Assembly: GCF_021130785.1 (NCBI RefSeq) | Contig: NC_060211.1 | Span: forward strand, 126,057,001 to 126,121,000 | Origin: Homalodisca vitripennis | Lineage: Eukaryota; Arthropoda; Insecta; Hemiptera; Cicadellidae | Length of the DNA stretch: 64,000 nt | Direction of reading: 5' to 3' | Shown: positions 25,453 to 38,000 of the stretch, piece by piece | Layout of the letters: each line of letters opens with the position of its first letter | Numbering within the stretch: position 1 is the first letter of the stretch | The notes under the pieces: model-generated | Seen by the model: only the letters and a program-made list of their open reading frames with translations | Told to the model about the DNA's origin: nothing | The model's database searches: none | Program-made: the position numbers and the translations under genes

Positions 25453-26213
25453 CAGGGTGTTTGAAAAGTATGGGTACGGCTTAATATTTTAAAAACAATA
25501 GGAGATAACATCTATAAACTTTGCACAGTGTCATATGGCTATGTAAACTATTTTTCCTTGCTATTACCATGACATGCCAACCATGGGGGGACGGCCCACA
25601 GAGGAAAACATGGAAATCTTAAATTGAAGCATGGGTCGAGTGATTTATTGGTATTTATTGCGGCGTTTCACTCTACTAACCAATGTGTTTTCACTGACTT
25701 TTTTTAATTAGCAAATTATGTCATAAATTTATAAACACAATAAATAAAACACAATAAATACCAATGTTTTTTAGTTTTATTTATTGTGTTATAAATTTAT
25801 GACATAATTTGCTAATTTAAAAAAAGTCAGTGAAAACACATTGGTTAGTAGAGTGAAACGCCGCCTACCGCATCAGAATACGACGATCCAGTCAGAAATG
25901 GCAGCGCATAATGTACTTCACAATATGTACCTAAAACAAGCCGCCATTTCTGATTGGATACACCTTTTGAGATGCGGTTTGCGGCATTCAACTCTACTAA
26001 GTGAGCTCTTTCAAATGAGGTATCACTCGACCCATGCTTCAATTTAAGATTTCCATGTTTTCCTCTGTGGGCCGTCCCCCCATGGTTGGCATGTCATGGT
26101 AATAGCAAGGAAAAATAGTTTACATAGCCATATGACACTGTGCAAATTTTATAGATGTTATCACCTATGGTTTTTAAAATATTAAGCCGTACCCATACTT
26201 TTCAAACACCCTG
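25453..26213. mobile_element. Long-arm palindromic MITE, mariner/Tc1 type
   Basis: A 761-bp element flanked by TA on both sides (25451-25452, 26214-26215). Its ends are inverted: CAGGGTGTTTGAAAAGTATG on the left and its reverse complement on the right. The outer arms match for about 190 bp (25453-25644 with 26022-26213). Inside the left arm is a further hairpin (25661-25755 with 25769-25863), and a third inverted pair flanks about 25890-25950 (CAGTCAGAAATGGC with GCCATTTCTGATTGG). It has no transposase. TA target use and the CAGGGTG terminus suit mobilisation by a mariner/Tc1 transposase (inference). The two 65-68 codon frames inside are mirror images produced by the palindrome. Confidence 0.85.
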
Positions 26214-26215
26214 TA

Positions 26216-27424
26216 TGAAATACAACATCTTCATTATGGATGATTTTAATCTTCATTGTTATACTACATAAGTGATTCTTTTCCTCGAAATCTAATTTTT
26301 ATAAGACAAACTAGATCCATTTTAATATTCGTGGATCGAATATCATGATTTATTATTTTTTCCAGGATATTGAGGTCAGATACCCTAGATACTCGTATCA
26401 GCATTTTAACTATATTAATCTACCCTGGATCTGTTGATATGTGCTTTCATTGGATCTGTGCATTTCAGTTGACTAGAGAATTCTCCTGAATTTGGTTTAT
26501 ACCACTTTCCATCCGGGGATTTTTTAGGTTTATACAACCATCTTTCATTTTAAAATCTATAACAATATGCTTTTTTCTCTTTTATCGGTACTCCTGTTGA
26601 GATTTACAACCTATATTAGCGATAAAAACTAAATGTTCAAATACACAAAGTAGTATTCAGCCAAATTATTGAATTTGCTGAAATAGAAACGTTCTCTTCA
26701 TAGAAACGTTAAGCGTTCTGGAGTTATAGGTGAATTACTCATTCTATTCTGAGGAGGGAGGTAAAAGTAGAACTGGTCTGCTGCAGAAAACTATATTCTA
26801 AAAATGTTGAAAACTACTTTGAATATGAAACGGCCAACTTATGGATTTAAGGTAACCAGTTTAGCAAGGGTTTTTCAAACCTTCAATATTAATGACTGGG
26901 TAGTCAATGACGCCACTGTGTTGTGCTAAAGGTTGTTTACTACCCATACAAACACATACATATACTTTGATGATCTTAGTAAACAGGATTTTCTTTTAAT
27001 TCGTATGGCTTTCGAATAGCTTGACCCTGTTCAGTCTGCAAATGATAACCCAAATATTCGCTCAGCTAGTAAGACTGACAACACAATCATGGAAGGTCCC
27101 CATGTTAATGCTGTGTTCATTATGGAAGATGTATCCGATGTCGTATCCCTAAGTGTTACTATGTAGTGTTGGGACACCCCCCCCCCCATTACCCCTTCAT
27201 TTGTGGAAGACATCCAATGAGAGGAGGGGTCTTATAGATTTTGCTTTGGATTTCAAAGGATTAAATTCTCAATTTGCTATTGATCTTTTTATTACTTCTA
27301 ATATCTTTGGAAACCATTTAAAAAACATATCGATTAGTAAATAAGATTTTTTTGTTCTAATTATAGGACTTGTTATCAAATTCAATACCCTAAACGCTGA
27401 GTACAATTGTCTTTTCAGAATTCA
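26216..27424. other. No gene seen
   Basis: AT-rich sequence with only short overlapping frames (27031-27213 minus and 27153-27344 plus) on either side of a C-run at about 27176-27187. No domain or repeat is recognised. Confidence 0.6.
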
Positions 27425-28276
27425 AACAATCAATCAATCAATTTTTATTGCAAAACACAATTCACATGTATAGCAACCGTCAATATCAAAGTATCAGAGT
27501 ATTAAATTTTGTACATTCTCACCACATCAGGATCACACTCAAACGTAAAAATCAACATTCATTCAACTTTCATTCATTTTCCAATTTTCCACCTATATCG
27601 CTGAAGTCAATCTCATGATTGGGCAATCTCCCAGTCAAATGCCAAAAACTCGGTAACATTATAAAAAGCTTGGGACGCTAAAAAGCGTTTCAAACGAGTT
27701 TTGACCACCTCGGGTGTTACGGCATTCTTTATCCAATTGGGCAGCTTGTTGATGAAGTGAACACCTGCTTGTGAGGGCAGATGTTCGTTAACTACCGTTC
27801 AGTGTCTATCAGTTCGGTAGTTTCCCCTGCCTCTGGTTTCATACGAATCTTGGCTACTAGCCATTGCACATTTAGACATTCAGAACAGAGTTGTTTCGAA
27901 AATGTAGAGACTTGGCAGGGTCAACAGCTGCAATGTTTTGAAGGTTTCTCTACAAGACTCTTTGAAATTCAAATTAGCGATTATTCGTATCGCTCACTTT
28001 TGCAACTTGAACACTTTCGACGACCGGGTGTTTTGCGCTGGCACCCCACAATACCACTCAGTAGGTAGGATGGGGGTAAATCAAGCCATAATACGCAGTC
28101 ATCAGAACCTGAGTCGGGTAATACTTGGGTAATGACCTGAAAACATAAATATCTGACGACGATTTGGTAAAAACATTGTCCATACGATCATTCCATGTTA
28201 ACCCTCGATCTAGGTGCATTCAAATTTCTTTCGTAATTGAATCTACCAACATGATGGCAGAGCCACATTTTGGATA
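27425..28276 (-). mobile_element. LINE, 3' part (RT C-terminus and 3' end)
   Basis: Minus-strand 3' half of a non-LTR retrotransposon. A frame with a few stops shows the region after the RT catalytic core: LHLDRGLTWNDRMDNVFTK, then LPKYYPTQVLMTAYYGLIYP, then an LWGAS-type block, all typical of the thumb/C-terminal region in CR1/jockey-like elements. It ends with a C-terminal EFLAFDWEIAQ motif and a 3' tail made of ATTGATTG units at 27427-27442. The 5' side breaks at 28276 because a mariner-like element is inserted there; the LINE continues at 30867. Confidence 0.8.
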
Positions 28277-28278
28277 TA

Positions 28279-30864
28279 CAGGGGTGTTCTGAAAAAAGGT
28301 TGCCCATAAGTCAGGGCGTGATTCCTCACATCAAAATAAGAAAAAAAAAGGTCTAATTAACATAGGTCCGAAAATGCTTAGTTACCAAGTTATACAGGGG
28401 TGAAAGATTTTCGTCTGAATTTTAGTTCCCCTGCTGCAACGAAGCCCCTACGGGTATTTGTTGGCTGTTAATTAAGATGTACAATTTAGCGTACTTTATG
28501 TAAAATGAAACTGAAAAATTGAATATAAAACCGTTTCCAGACCTGTAGCTACAGTACAGTAATTTTTAAGATATGTGACGAAATACGCAAAAACTTGGTC
28601 CCGAAAAAACAAGTTACATTTAGGTTTGAAGCAGATTTACTATGTTAAATGTTACAATAAACACAAAAATTTTTTCACGGTACTTGTAAAAAATTTAATT
28701 TCGAAGAGAAAGATGTAAATAAGTCTATAATAGACAAACGCAAACTTTAAAAAATAATCCTTAATTACATACAAAACGCATGAAAAAATAGACAAAATTT
28801 GTTAAGCTCTCTACAAATGTAATATTGAAATTAAAACAGCTGTTTTATTAAAACAAATTAATGAGTTTACTATTTATTTTTTTATCAAGTAAATATTTTT
28901 TAACAATCATTACATTATCATACATAAAAAAGTTATCTTGAATTATCATTCAACAAAAAAGTTACACTTGTCCTATAAAAACTAACCACGTCACAGTAGA
29001 TGTTCAAAATTGTTTCCCCTCATTCAAAACACAAGCATCCAGCCGTCTTCTCATAGACTGCCGAACTCTTTCGAAGATCCCAGGTGTCTCACGTAATCCT
29101 TTGAATCCCATTAACAATCCTTATTCGCAACTCTTCTATGGTATCCACAGGCGAGGTCGTAGACAAGCGTCTTTTAAATGACCCCATAAGAAAAAAGTCT
29201 AGAGGATTGAGGTCAGGTGACCTTGCAGGCCATGCTACTGGGGCTTCCTCGACCAATCCATCTGTTTGGATATGCTTCATTTAAAAATTCTCTTACTTGT
29301 AATGTGTAATGAGCTGGAGCTCCATCCTGCATGAAACCACATGTTGTTGCGTGTGTATAGTGGCACATCTTCGAGTAACTCATTCAGATTAGTCGTCAAG
29401 AAATGTAAATAATTTTCACCATTGAGCGTATCAGGTAAAAAAACTAATAACAATTTTATCACCCAGAATAGCAGCCCATACGTTTATAGAAAAACTTGAT
29501 ATTGGTGACGGTTCTCTGAAATAGCACGTGGATTTTCAATTGCCCACATGTGAGTATTGTGGGTGTTAAGAATAGCCATTCTTGAAAATTTTGCTTCATC
29601 AGTAAAGATAATGTAATTTAAAAAATGTGGATTTCTGCACCTTTGGATAAGCCATTGGCATAGCTGAAACACGAGGAAAGTAATCTCGAGGCAAAAGAGC
29701 CTGGACCCTTTGATAGTGATAAGAATGCAACTGCTGCTCGTGTAAAATCTTCCAGACAATTGAATTACTAACACCGAAATCCAAGGCTAGTTCTCTAGTA
29801 CTTCTTCCAGGATGATTCTCTATTTCGTCCAACACGCCCTCCTCCAATTCAGCTGTACAAGTTGTACGTGGCCGTCCTGATCTACCAACTTTTTCCAGAT
29901 TTAAAGGTTCCCGTCTCGCTTAGCCTTCTATGAATGGAAGAAAACATTTTATGAGTCGGTAACTATCTATGAGGAAAATGTTCCTGATAGAGTCGTCTAG
30001 CCGGACGACTGTTGCAATGTGCAAGACCGTACATTAAATGCATGTCTGCCATTTCACCATTAGTGTACATAATATTCATATTACCTGCCATGATGAATAA
30101 GATATTATTAGCTATCAAAAATTAACTTCATAAACGGGCACTCGCACTAACTTGTATTAAAAGTACAGATCAACACACACGCACTTAATGAGCAATGGAA
30201 AAATAGCTGCTTGTAATGTTTATTTAAATTATTATAAAACAATGTTACATTGTTAAAACATATGTTTTAAATAGAAATAATTTTGTTTCTCAAATCAAAT
30301 ATTTTAATAAAACAGCTGTTTTAATTTCAATATTACATTTGTAGAGAGCTTAACAAATTTTGTCTATTTTCATGCGTTTTGTATGTAATTAAGGATTATT
30401 TTTTAAAGTTTGCGTTTGTCTATTATAGACTTATTTTACATCTTTCTCTTCGAAATTAAATTTTCTACAAGTACCGTGAAAAAATATTTTGTGTTTATTG
30501 TACATTTAACATAGTAAATCTGCTTCAAACCTAAAAATGTTAACTTGTTTTTCGGGACCAAGTTTTGCGTATTTCGTCACATATCTTAAAAATTACTGTA
30601 GCTACAGGTCTGGAAACGGTTTTATTCAATTTTTCAGTTCATTTTACATAAAGTACGCTAAATTGTACATCTTAATTAACAGCCAACAAATACCCGTAGG
30701 GCTTCGTTGCAGCAGGGGAACTGAAATTCAGACGAAATCTTTCACCCTGTATAACTTGGTAACTAAGCATTTTCGGACCTATGTTAATTAGACCTTTTTT
30801 TCCTTATTTTGATATGAGGATCATCACGCCCTGACTTATGGGCACCTTTTTTCAGAACACCCTG
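28279..30864 (-). mobile_element. Mariner-like transposon with very long TIRs
   Basis: A 2586-bp element flanked by TA (28277-28278, 30865-30866). The ends are inverted, reading CAGGGGTGTTCTGAAAAAAG on the left and the complement of CAGGGTGTTCTGAAAAAAGG on the right. The inverted match extends inward for roughly 575-590 bp on each side, with a few mismatches (28279 to about 28862 against about 30290 to 30864). That far exceeds the 20-30 bp usual for mariner. A degenerate transposase lies between, on the minus strand. The element interrupts a LINE whose two halves fit on either side, so it is the later insertion. The high similarity of the arms suggests either a recent insertion or conversion between arms. 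Confidence 0.9.
29089..30091 (-). pseudogene. Mariner/Tc1-superfamily transposase, frameshifted
   Basis: This is the cut-and-paste transposase relic of the long-TIR element. The likely start is the ATG at 30091. The N-terminal part reads MAGNMNIMYTNGEMADMHLM and then LYQEHFPHR before a stop, resembling the helix-turn-helix (DUF4817-like) region seen in insect transposase relatives. Next comes a second DNA-binding segment (GRSTRELALDFGVSNSIVWK, about 29810-29750). The catalytic part shows IIFTDEAKFSR (first Asp, about 29620), FMQDGAPAHYTLQ (second Asp, about 29320) and WPARSPDLNPLDFF (third Asp, about 29220). About 36 residues separate the last two aspartates after allowing for a one-base frameshift near 29248; the textbook mariner value is 34. 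Multiple frameshifts and stops make it non-functional. Confidence 0.85.
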
Positions 30865-30866
30865 TA

Positions 30867-31640
30867 TATGTCGCAGAGTAAAGTTAATGACATTAGATTT
30901 TGAAGTTTTTGTTTTGAGATTGAGGCTGTTTGAAATGTTGAACGCAATTGTTGATTTTAACAAAAGTTCGTTCTTCCAAAAGAGACTTGGATTTTCCAGT
31001 AAGTGTCGTGTCATCAGCATACTGCACAACCTTTTTCCTGCATTAGTGATGACCCGATGTCATTGACATATATGAGAAACAGAATCGGGTTATGAATTGA
31101 CCCCTGGGGGACTCCGTAGCTCCGAAAGCTGATTTGAAATTTGGAAAACTTCTGTCGCTTAGAAATTATAAAGTCACAAGTATGGCAAGCCTCGGATACC
31201 ATGTGGTTCATGTTTATAGAGCAGTAATTTGTGGTCAACATAGTCGAATACCTTTTATAAGTCGAGAAACGCATCTAGGGTGGTATTTCGATTTTCTAAT
31301 CCCTCAACAACCAAGTCGACCAGACACAGCAGCGTCTATGGTCGAATTGCCTTTCCTGAACCCAAAATGTTAATCTGAAAGTTGTTTGTGTTTATCCAAA
31401 TACTGCAGCATTCTTCTCAAAAATGGGTTTTCAAAAGTTTTGCACAAAACTGGCAAAACTGACACAGGCCGGTAATTGTTTGTGGAAGTGGGATCATCCT
31501 TTTTTTAAATGATAAACTTTCGCGGTTTTAAGGAATGAGGGTAACATTCCTTGATGAAAAGACGTTTCACTAACGGATGTTCTGCTTCAACTAAATCCCA
31601 AAATAAATCGTCTTACTTACTCAGTATCGTGTAAAGGGTC
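30867..31640 (-). pseudogene. LINE, 5' part: reverse transcriptase core, broken
   Basis: Minus-strand continuation of the LINE at 27425-28276. In order, from about 31640 downward, are an RT fingers block (STNNYRPVSVLPVLCKTFE, about 31490-31430), FGFRKGNSTIDAAV (about 31375-31330), SYGVPQGSIHNPILFLIYVN (about 31120-31060) and VVQYADDTTLTGKSKSLLEE (about 31030-30970). The Y-A-D-D catalytic motif is intact, unlike in the element at 8.4 kb, but several frameshifts separate the blocks and the 5' end is missing. The mariner insertion follows about 40 codons after YADD. Confidence 0.85.
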
Positions 31641-33581
31641 ATTTTTTTAGAGGACAGCCCTCCAAAACAGATTTTTCATGTTTACTATATCACAAAAAGA
31701 GGTAGCTGACCTACTAATATAGATGGACAATATTTCCAGAATAACATAGAGTTAGTGTAAAACCTATGATATCGCTGCTGATGGCACACAATCATTACTT
31801 TATACTCATTTCCTGTTTATTTATTGCTAAACTTTTTATAACAAATATGTTAAACTAAATCGTTATTTCCTTGAACGACATTTGTGATATTATTTAAATA
31901 CTCCTACTTTCCTTGAGCAAAGTTTACATTAACTACGAGTTCGATAAAAGGTTTCGTTTGTGACTTTAAGTGGAAGAAAAGATGACAGTAATATTGTTAT
32001 CGTTAACGTCAACGTCCTTTCACTCTGTCGCTCACCCCCACTACCCTTAACCACTCCCGTCTCAGCAGAGTTCAGCTACAATGCTCTTGTAGGCTACTTT
32101 AAGCGACAGTTAGGTTCACTGGAGTGTACCTCTACACTACCCATACTATGTTACAACCTGCATTATTCTGTTATCTGAAGGCAGCAGTCATGTTGTAGGC
32201 TCTTCACCAGTGCAAGTATAAGATACTAGCTGTTTTCCGATCCTTCGCCTCCATACATAGCTTACACCACGAGTTCAAATATGTTTCAATGATGAGCATT
32301 CTTCTAAAATAAAGGTGAATCTTAATGATATTGAAATAGATACTGATATTGTTCTTCAGATTGTTGTAATGTAATAAACATAAAATGTGGATTTCTGGTA
32401 TTGCATTTCTCACAATCTGATGTGAGGTATAAATTAGTATTTAGCTTGTAAGATTGATCGATCAGTTTACTATAAATATATCGTTAGATGTTTAGTTTTA
32501 TGGTTTATGAAACACTCGGCAATTTAATGATTTCTGCTTTATTTGATTACTTGATTTTGATCATATTAAACCAAAATCCAGTTTAGTTTAACACAGTTAT
32601 TTTATATTATAAGATATGCATTCAACAATATATTCATATGCAAGAATCGGGAATACTTTTAAATATCATATCGGTATAAATAATACATTATTATTTATAA
32701 ATATATTAATATAATACAATGCTTTCAATCTTGTACCGCTTGTGAATCAAATACACGTTATTTTACGAAGAAAACAACTGCACTTACGATTCGTCGGAAA
32801 CATTTGTCAAGTGTGGTAGATATTATGATTGGATGACGTGGGAGTAGGACGTGAGTGATCTTTATAACGCGTTATATCTCGGTGAAGCTCACGTAAGTTA
32901 TCTCGTACGTTATAAATGTGTCTAGGCACGTTCATACTATGGAAACAACATCGGTTCGTAGCATTCAAATTATTCTCCTTCTTTTGTAGGTATACTAGAT
33001 TTGCTGGATTTGACTGACATTGTGAATCTACATACATTTGCCATATCTATGTAAGGAGTATGTATTTATGGCCTGATCGTGCCAAGATAAAGAACAATTT
33101 CCATCTCTATCGCGAGATAACCGATATAGCGGAAAGGTTTGGGAGACAACGCAATGTTTTATAGTTAGACAACCAGCCATAAATCCGACTGTATTACTCT
33201 TTGATATAAAGGATAGTATTTCAACATTTTTATATATGGTGTGGTGTTAACAGGAAACATTTTACTCCTATTTTCAGTTTTTTGACAATAGGGTGTGAAC
33301 TTAGTGTATGTTTTTACCATTCTAAGATTCATGGGATAATGAGGGTGGAGATAAAGAGATGATTTTCCGATGCTAGATTCCTTCATTATAAGATCAAAAT
33401 AGCTGTGATCTCCTTTAAAGTCTTATTACAACTCTTTAATACAAAAGGATAGTGTGGGCAATAAAGTAAGTTTTAGTCTCGATGGTTGTATTACATACTG
33501 CTTACTGTGCTGATTTTTGAGGTGGAGGGAAGGTGGATAAAGTACATATAACAGTGGTAACGGTAATGTATCGTGTTACAG
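31641..33581. other. No gene seen
   Basis: AT-rich sequence with scattered frames of 69-76 codons lacking domains. A pyrimidine-rich stretch at about 32015-32075 ends in CAG but leads into no convincing exon. Confidence 0.5.
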
Positions 33582-33760
33582 AGAGTGCGGGTGAAGATGA
33601 AGCAGAAGCTGAGGAGGTGGCGGTGGCGCTAGAGGCCATGGAGCTAGACGTAGATGTGGAGGGCGGGTGCCTGGTGCCAGGAGAACGGCCCCTGAACATG
33701 CACCGCCCCAGCACCTGCCTGGCCACCGAGAAACCAAAACCCCTCGCTAAGAATGTCAAG
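33582..33760 (+). other. Candidate coding exon of an unrecognised host gene
   Basis: A GC-rich block of 179 bp in AT-rich surroundings, bordered by an acceptor-like CGTGTTACAG/A at 33581/33582 and a donor-like TCAAG/GTTGGA at 33760/33761. Only one plus-strand frame is open through it. That frame is acidic at first (EDEAEAEEVAVALEAMELDV) and then changes to a Cys/Pro/Lys-containing stretch (RPLNMHRPSTCLATEKPKPL). The sharp compositional edges and their coincidence with splice look-alikes are the main evidence. The opposite-strand 85-codon frame is Ser/Thr/Ala-rich and looks like a shadow. I do not recognise the protein. If the donor is right, the exon ends in phase 0, which does not join in frame to the candidate exon at 35020, so another exon or another border would be needed. 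Confidence 0.45.
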
Positions 33761-35019
33761 GTTGGATTTCTTAAGCTTTCTTATGTATTTCAGCCCCCAA
33801 TCCTTATTTCTACTAGTTCTAAGTACATCGTCAAAAACTTAATATTAATACAATTAATTAATACAATCTCATATGAAGTATTATGCTGTTCTACGCTGTT
33901 ATGCCGATTTTTTAAATTGCGCTGTTTTTGGTTGAGAAATAAATAATATTGGAACTTATTTCATTCTTTCTTATATTATGGTAGTGTTTTTGGCTCAAGG
34001 TTGTATTCATACATATATTAAATATTAACGCTTAAAATGTTTAGTAATTAATCACGCTCCTATGTCAGCGAAGCTTACCATGAGGGGTCAAAATACAACA
34101 CTAATGAAAACGTGGAACGTAAAATATATGAATTAATTGGTCTATAATCAAAATAAAAAAGAAGGATAGGAATAAAATATTTGAAATCTCTATCAAAAGT
34201 GACGGCTTATATAATGCTGGATGCTGCACACCTAGAGACGAAATATAAAGTCTTGTTTGCCTGTCTTACAAAGGCCGTCCAATAATTGGATTCTTAGTTC
34301 ATAAAACTAAGATAACTTTCAGTCTTTGTAATACAAATTTCTTCAAAATCCGAGTCAGTTTCCGTGACATATATCTAAAGTTAGATTTAATCAAGTGAGA
34401 TGAATCAATGCTGTACTATTGCTTCTTCTCTCCTCACCCCTCCGATAACAAAGACATTTTGAGTACCATTCACAATTTCTTGGAGATTATAGACAAAAAT
34501 AAGTCATATACATAAAAAAATGTTATTAACTGTCAATCAGGGGGAATATGTATACACAACTTTATCATGAAGATTGGGTATTGTTTTAAAATATTATTTT
34601 TAAAACCACATTAGGATCGTTGCTCTTATTTGTACTAATAAACCCTTTTACATAAATAAGTAATTCTTACAATTTATCAATGATTACTTACAACATTTTG
34701 CTATATGAATTTGAAACAATAAATGGACAGTAAAACTTTATTGTTAATGTATTACGGTTATGTATACAGAAAGACGATTGGGTTTAAAGAAGGTGTGTTG
34801 CCAATAAATACTTATTGGTTGTGTGGCACTGGTGTGATAGACCACACGGAGGTCAATCAAGGGGTTATGTGAACTGGAAGCCGTCAGATAATACGATTAT
34901 CGTAATACGAGCTCTGGAACAATATATCGGGAAACTTGTTCGCCTTGTAAGCCGGGTCCCAATCATAACCGCGCTATCTCCGCGGTTCCAACTACTGTAC
35001 ATTCTCCCCCTCCTCACAG
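33761..35019. other. No gene seen; possible intron
   Basis: AT-rich sequence. If the two flanking candidate exons belong to one gene, this is intronic. Confidence 0.4.
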
Positions 35020-35078
35020 CGGACTTGAGGCTTCCCATCTCGGTGACTGGTCCATTGTCCTTGTCTGTGACAAAACGT
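35020..35078 (+). other. Candidate short exon with strong splice borders
   Basis: A good polypyrimidine tract and acceptor (TTCTCCCCCTCCTCACAG, ending 35019) and a near-consensus donor (ACGT/GTGAGTATG at 35078/35079) delimit 59 bp. One frame reads GLEASHLGDWSIVLVCDKT and another reads DLRLPISVTGPLSLSVTKR; the third has a stop at its third codon. The flanking 34915-35000 is also GC-richer than background. The borders are better than expected by chance but do not identify a gene. Confidence 0.35.
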
Positions 35079-38000
35079 GTGAGTATGTGCTATTTATCAA
35101 ATGTGCAATATTTATTATGGTTAACAGGTTAACAGTAAAGTACAATGGTTTATTTGTTTAAATAGAATCAACCACTGGACGGGTTCTAATGATCCTTTTG
35201 TTTTATTTAAAATGAATCTATGTTCAAGGAATGCTACAATCGTACTTTGGACTAAGACTTTCTATGTGTTGTGTTTAGGATAAAAGTTTCAGGACATTGA
35301 ACATTGGTTATTGTAATGAATAATCAATACTGGAAATGTACTGTTTGTACTGGAAATGGAAATATCCATTTTTGAATACTTTTAAATCGAGAAATTCGTT
35401 TCCTGTAAGTTTAGTCGAGTCAGTATGATTATTCATTATGTTTTTACGATTTTATATCGTTGATATTTTATTTACAGCCATGCTTTAAAAAAGCTTAATT
35501 TCTTCTAAATTGCCGGTTTATATGACATTTTTAGTATAATTTATATTCTATTTAAATTATATACGATTGTAGAATTTTAGAAAATTTAGAATTGTAAAGG
35601 ATTGTATAGTCCTTTTATAAAATATAATAAAAATATAATTTTTCCACTACCTATTTCAAAAATAGCCGATTTCATTACATGTTTAATATGATACATATGT
35701 TATTAGTATATATTTATTCACTTAAATAGCTAGTTACAAATACTACTGTTACAAATACTTTAATTCACTACAAATCTAAAATTATCTAAACTACGAGTTT
35801 GAACAAAAACTAGTTTTTTATTATATTATCTAGTAGAAGGACTGATAGTAATTACAACGAATACTTTACACTTTTGGAAGGATATATGTGTTTCTTTATG
35901 AGTTCTTAAAATATAATTACTGATAAATATATTGTATTTGCGTATTTCCTTTTTTAATTTTATATCATGGATTATTTACGTTAAATTAAGTTCTGGTTAA
36001 AAAATTATATTCCCTAAAGAGCTCGATTTCAAAAAACTTATAACTTGTATTGCATTATTAATCTTTAGATTGCGGTTCAAAAACGCGTCTTCATAAAAAA
36101 ATTATATCGTTCTCTAAAAGTATATGCGTTGTAGATTTTTAATTTAAAATACCGAACAAATTTGCCACGAACAATGTCTTTAAACTACTGGTATATTATT
36201 TTAATTCCCAATTTCCAATACATCTTTTAGTTTTTTACTTTAATGACATCTTATTTTTATGAAAAAGTTAAACGTGTTATGGTTAAAGAAAGACTCTTTT
36301 CCAGAAGCGTTTTTAGTCATTTACTTTAATATTTTAACTATTTTAGCATGTTGAAACTAAATAAAATACTTTCCAAATTCCCAAGGAAACATTAGTTTAA
36401 AATTTAATCAAGACTGAATTTGCATTATGAGTTGAAGGTTCAATGAAATAATTACTTTCAACAATTTTACAGGCTATAACTAAATATTTTATTACGAATT
36501 AAATTATACTTAAAATGTTAATTAAGCTAAAAGGAGTTATGATTTTTTTTTTAATATTTCACATTGTACGAGCAATGTTATTTTTTAATTTTTTGTAGTA
36601 CCCGTTTCTTTATATCGATCAGTTTCACTTCACTGTTAAGAATAATATGGCTTGCCCAACAACCATAACGTTCCAGCTTTATAGCATTATTAGTAATAAA
36701 CTTGCCTTACTAACAACTTATCGTTCTACCTTCATGGTACCATTAAGTATAAACTGTTCTCACTGATAACCTTATCGATCCAGTTGCACTGCAGTTTTAG
36801 GTATAAAATATGCAAATTATAAAACACAAACACACAATACTCTATGAACTGTTTATCTCGGCCATTCATCAAAACTAATATAACTTTAAAAATAAACCTA
36901 AATTTGGAATTTCTTTAACCCCACTGTAAACCTATACGTCATTACAGAAGCGTCGGGAACAAAGAAAAAAGGTAGGAAGGGTAAGAAAAAGTACCCGGAG
37001 AGTACCGGAGCCCTCCCCAAAAAAAATTAAAATCTGGTGTTCAGAAACACCGTTTTCTTGTCAAAACTCCATGTTTTATTAGTTTAAAACAAGGGCGAAT
37101 ACTACACACAAAAGTGAAGTACTTAGCAAATTAATTTATTCGAGACTGAGTTCCTCTCACATTATCAGCCGCATCATATTACTAGCCATGACCGTTCTCA
37201 ATGCCCAATGTATATCTTAACAAGATCATTTTGTATTATTTTGGCTAGAGTATCTCAGTTGTTGAAGATCTTTTAAATAAGCCTTTAAAATCTTACAATA
37301 CCTTAAAATCGTCATTGACATTTTAAACAAGCTCGAGGACATCTGCTATTTTGACGAAACGTCGGTTTACTCGTCACTATTAAGGCAAAATATCCACCAT
37401 GTTTATCATGTGAAATGACTCCTTAGTTTCCACATCACTTCAAAAGCTAGGATATCAAGTATTTTATTTTGATTCTCGTAAGAAAACCACGACCCTTTTT
37501 AGTAGCTAATCCTTTACTCCAGAGATATCTTTTGCTCTCAACTGTAAAAGGTCAAACAAATGTCTTTTGATGCCAGCTCTTAATACATGCTTAAAAGTGG
37601 CTAAATACTTAATAAGAAGACACAATACCGATAAGCGGATTACGCATTCAGGATTTGAGAATTTGCTTGGCTTGATAACTGAGCCGTAATTGGTTAAAAC
37701 CATTAAAGCTCTAACAAAGCTCTTCATGGAATTCGGAATACTGTAATTCACTACTAATAAGAACATTTCTCAGAAGCTTTTATCCGGTCTATTTTGCATT
37801 TGGACAAAACCTTTAGGTTAAGCTTTTTTATATTTTAGGCAAACATACTACTTAACTGTTTCACATTTAGCATGCCAGAGTAACTACGACCAATCTTTGT
37901 ACCATTCTGGTTTAAATTATCGATTTTTTCCACTTATAATCATTATTGGGTATTTAAAATAAAAGTAACAATCAATATAAGTTAGATTTCACATTGCGCC

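Noticed and set aside
25841..26047. Two overlapping 65-68 codon frames
   Set aside because: They lie inside the palindromic MITE and are shadows of each other.
33502..33759. Ser/Ala/Thr-rich frame on the minus strand
   Set aside because: It is antisense to the better candidate exon, whose borders match plus-strand splice signals.
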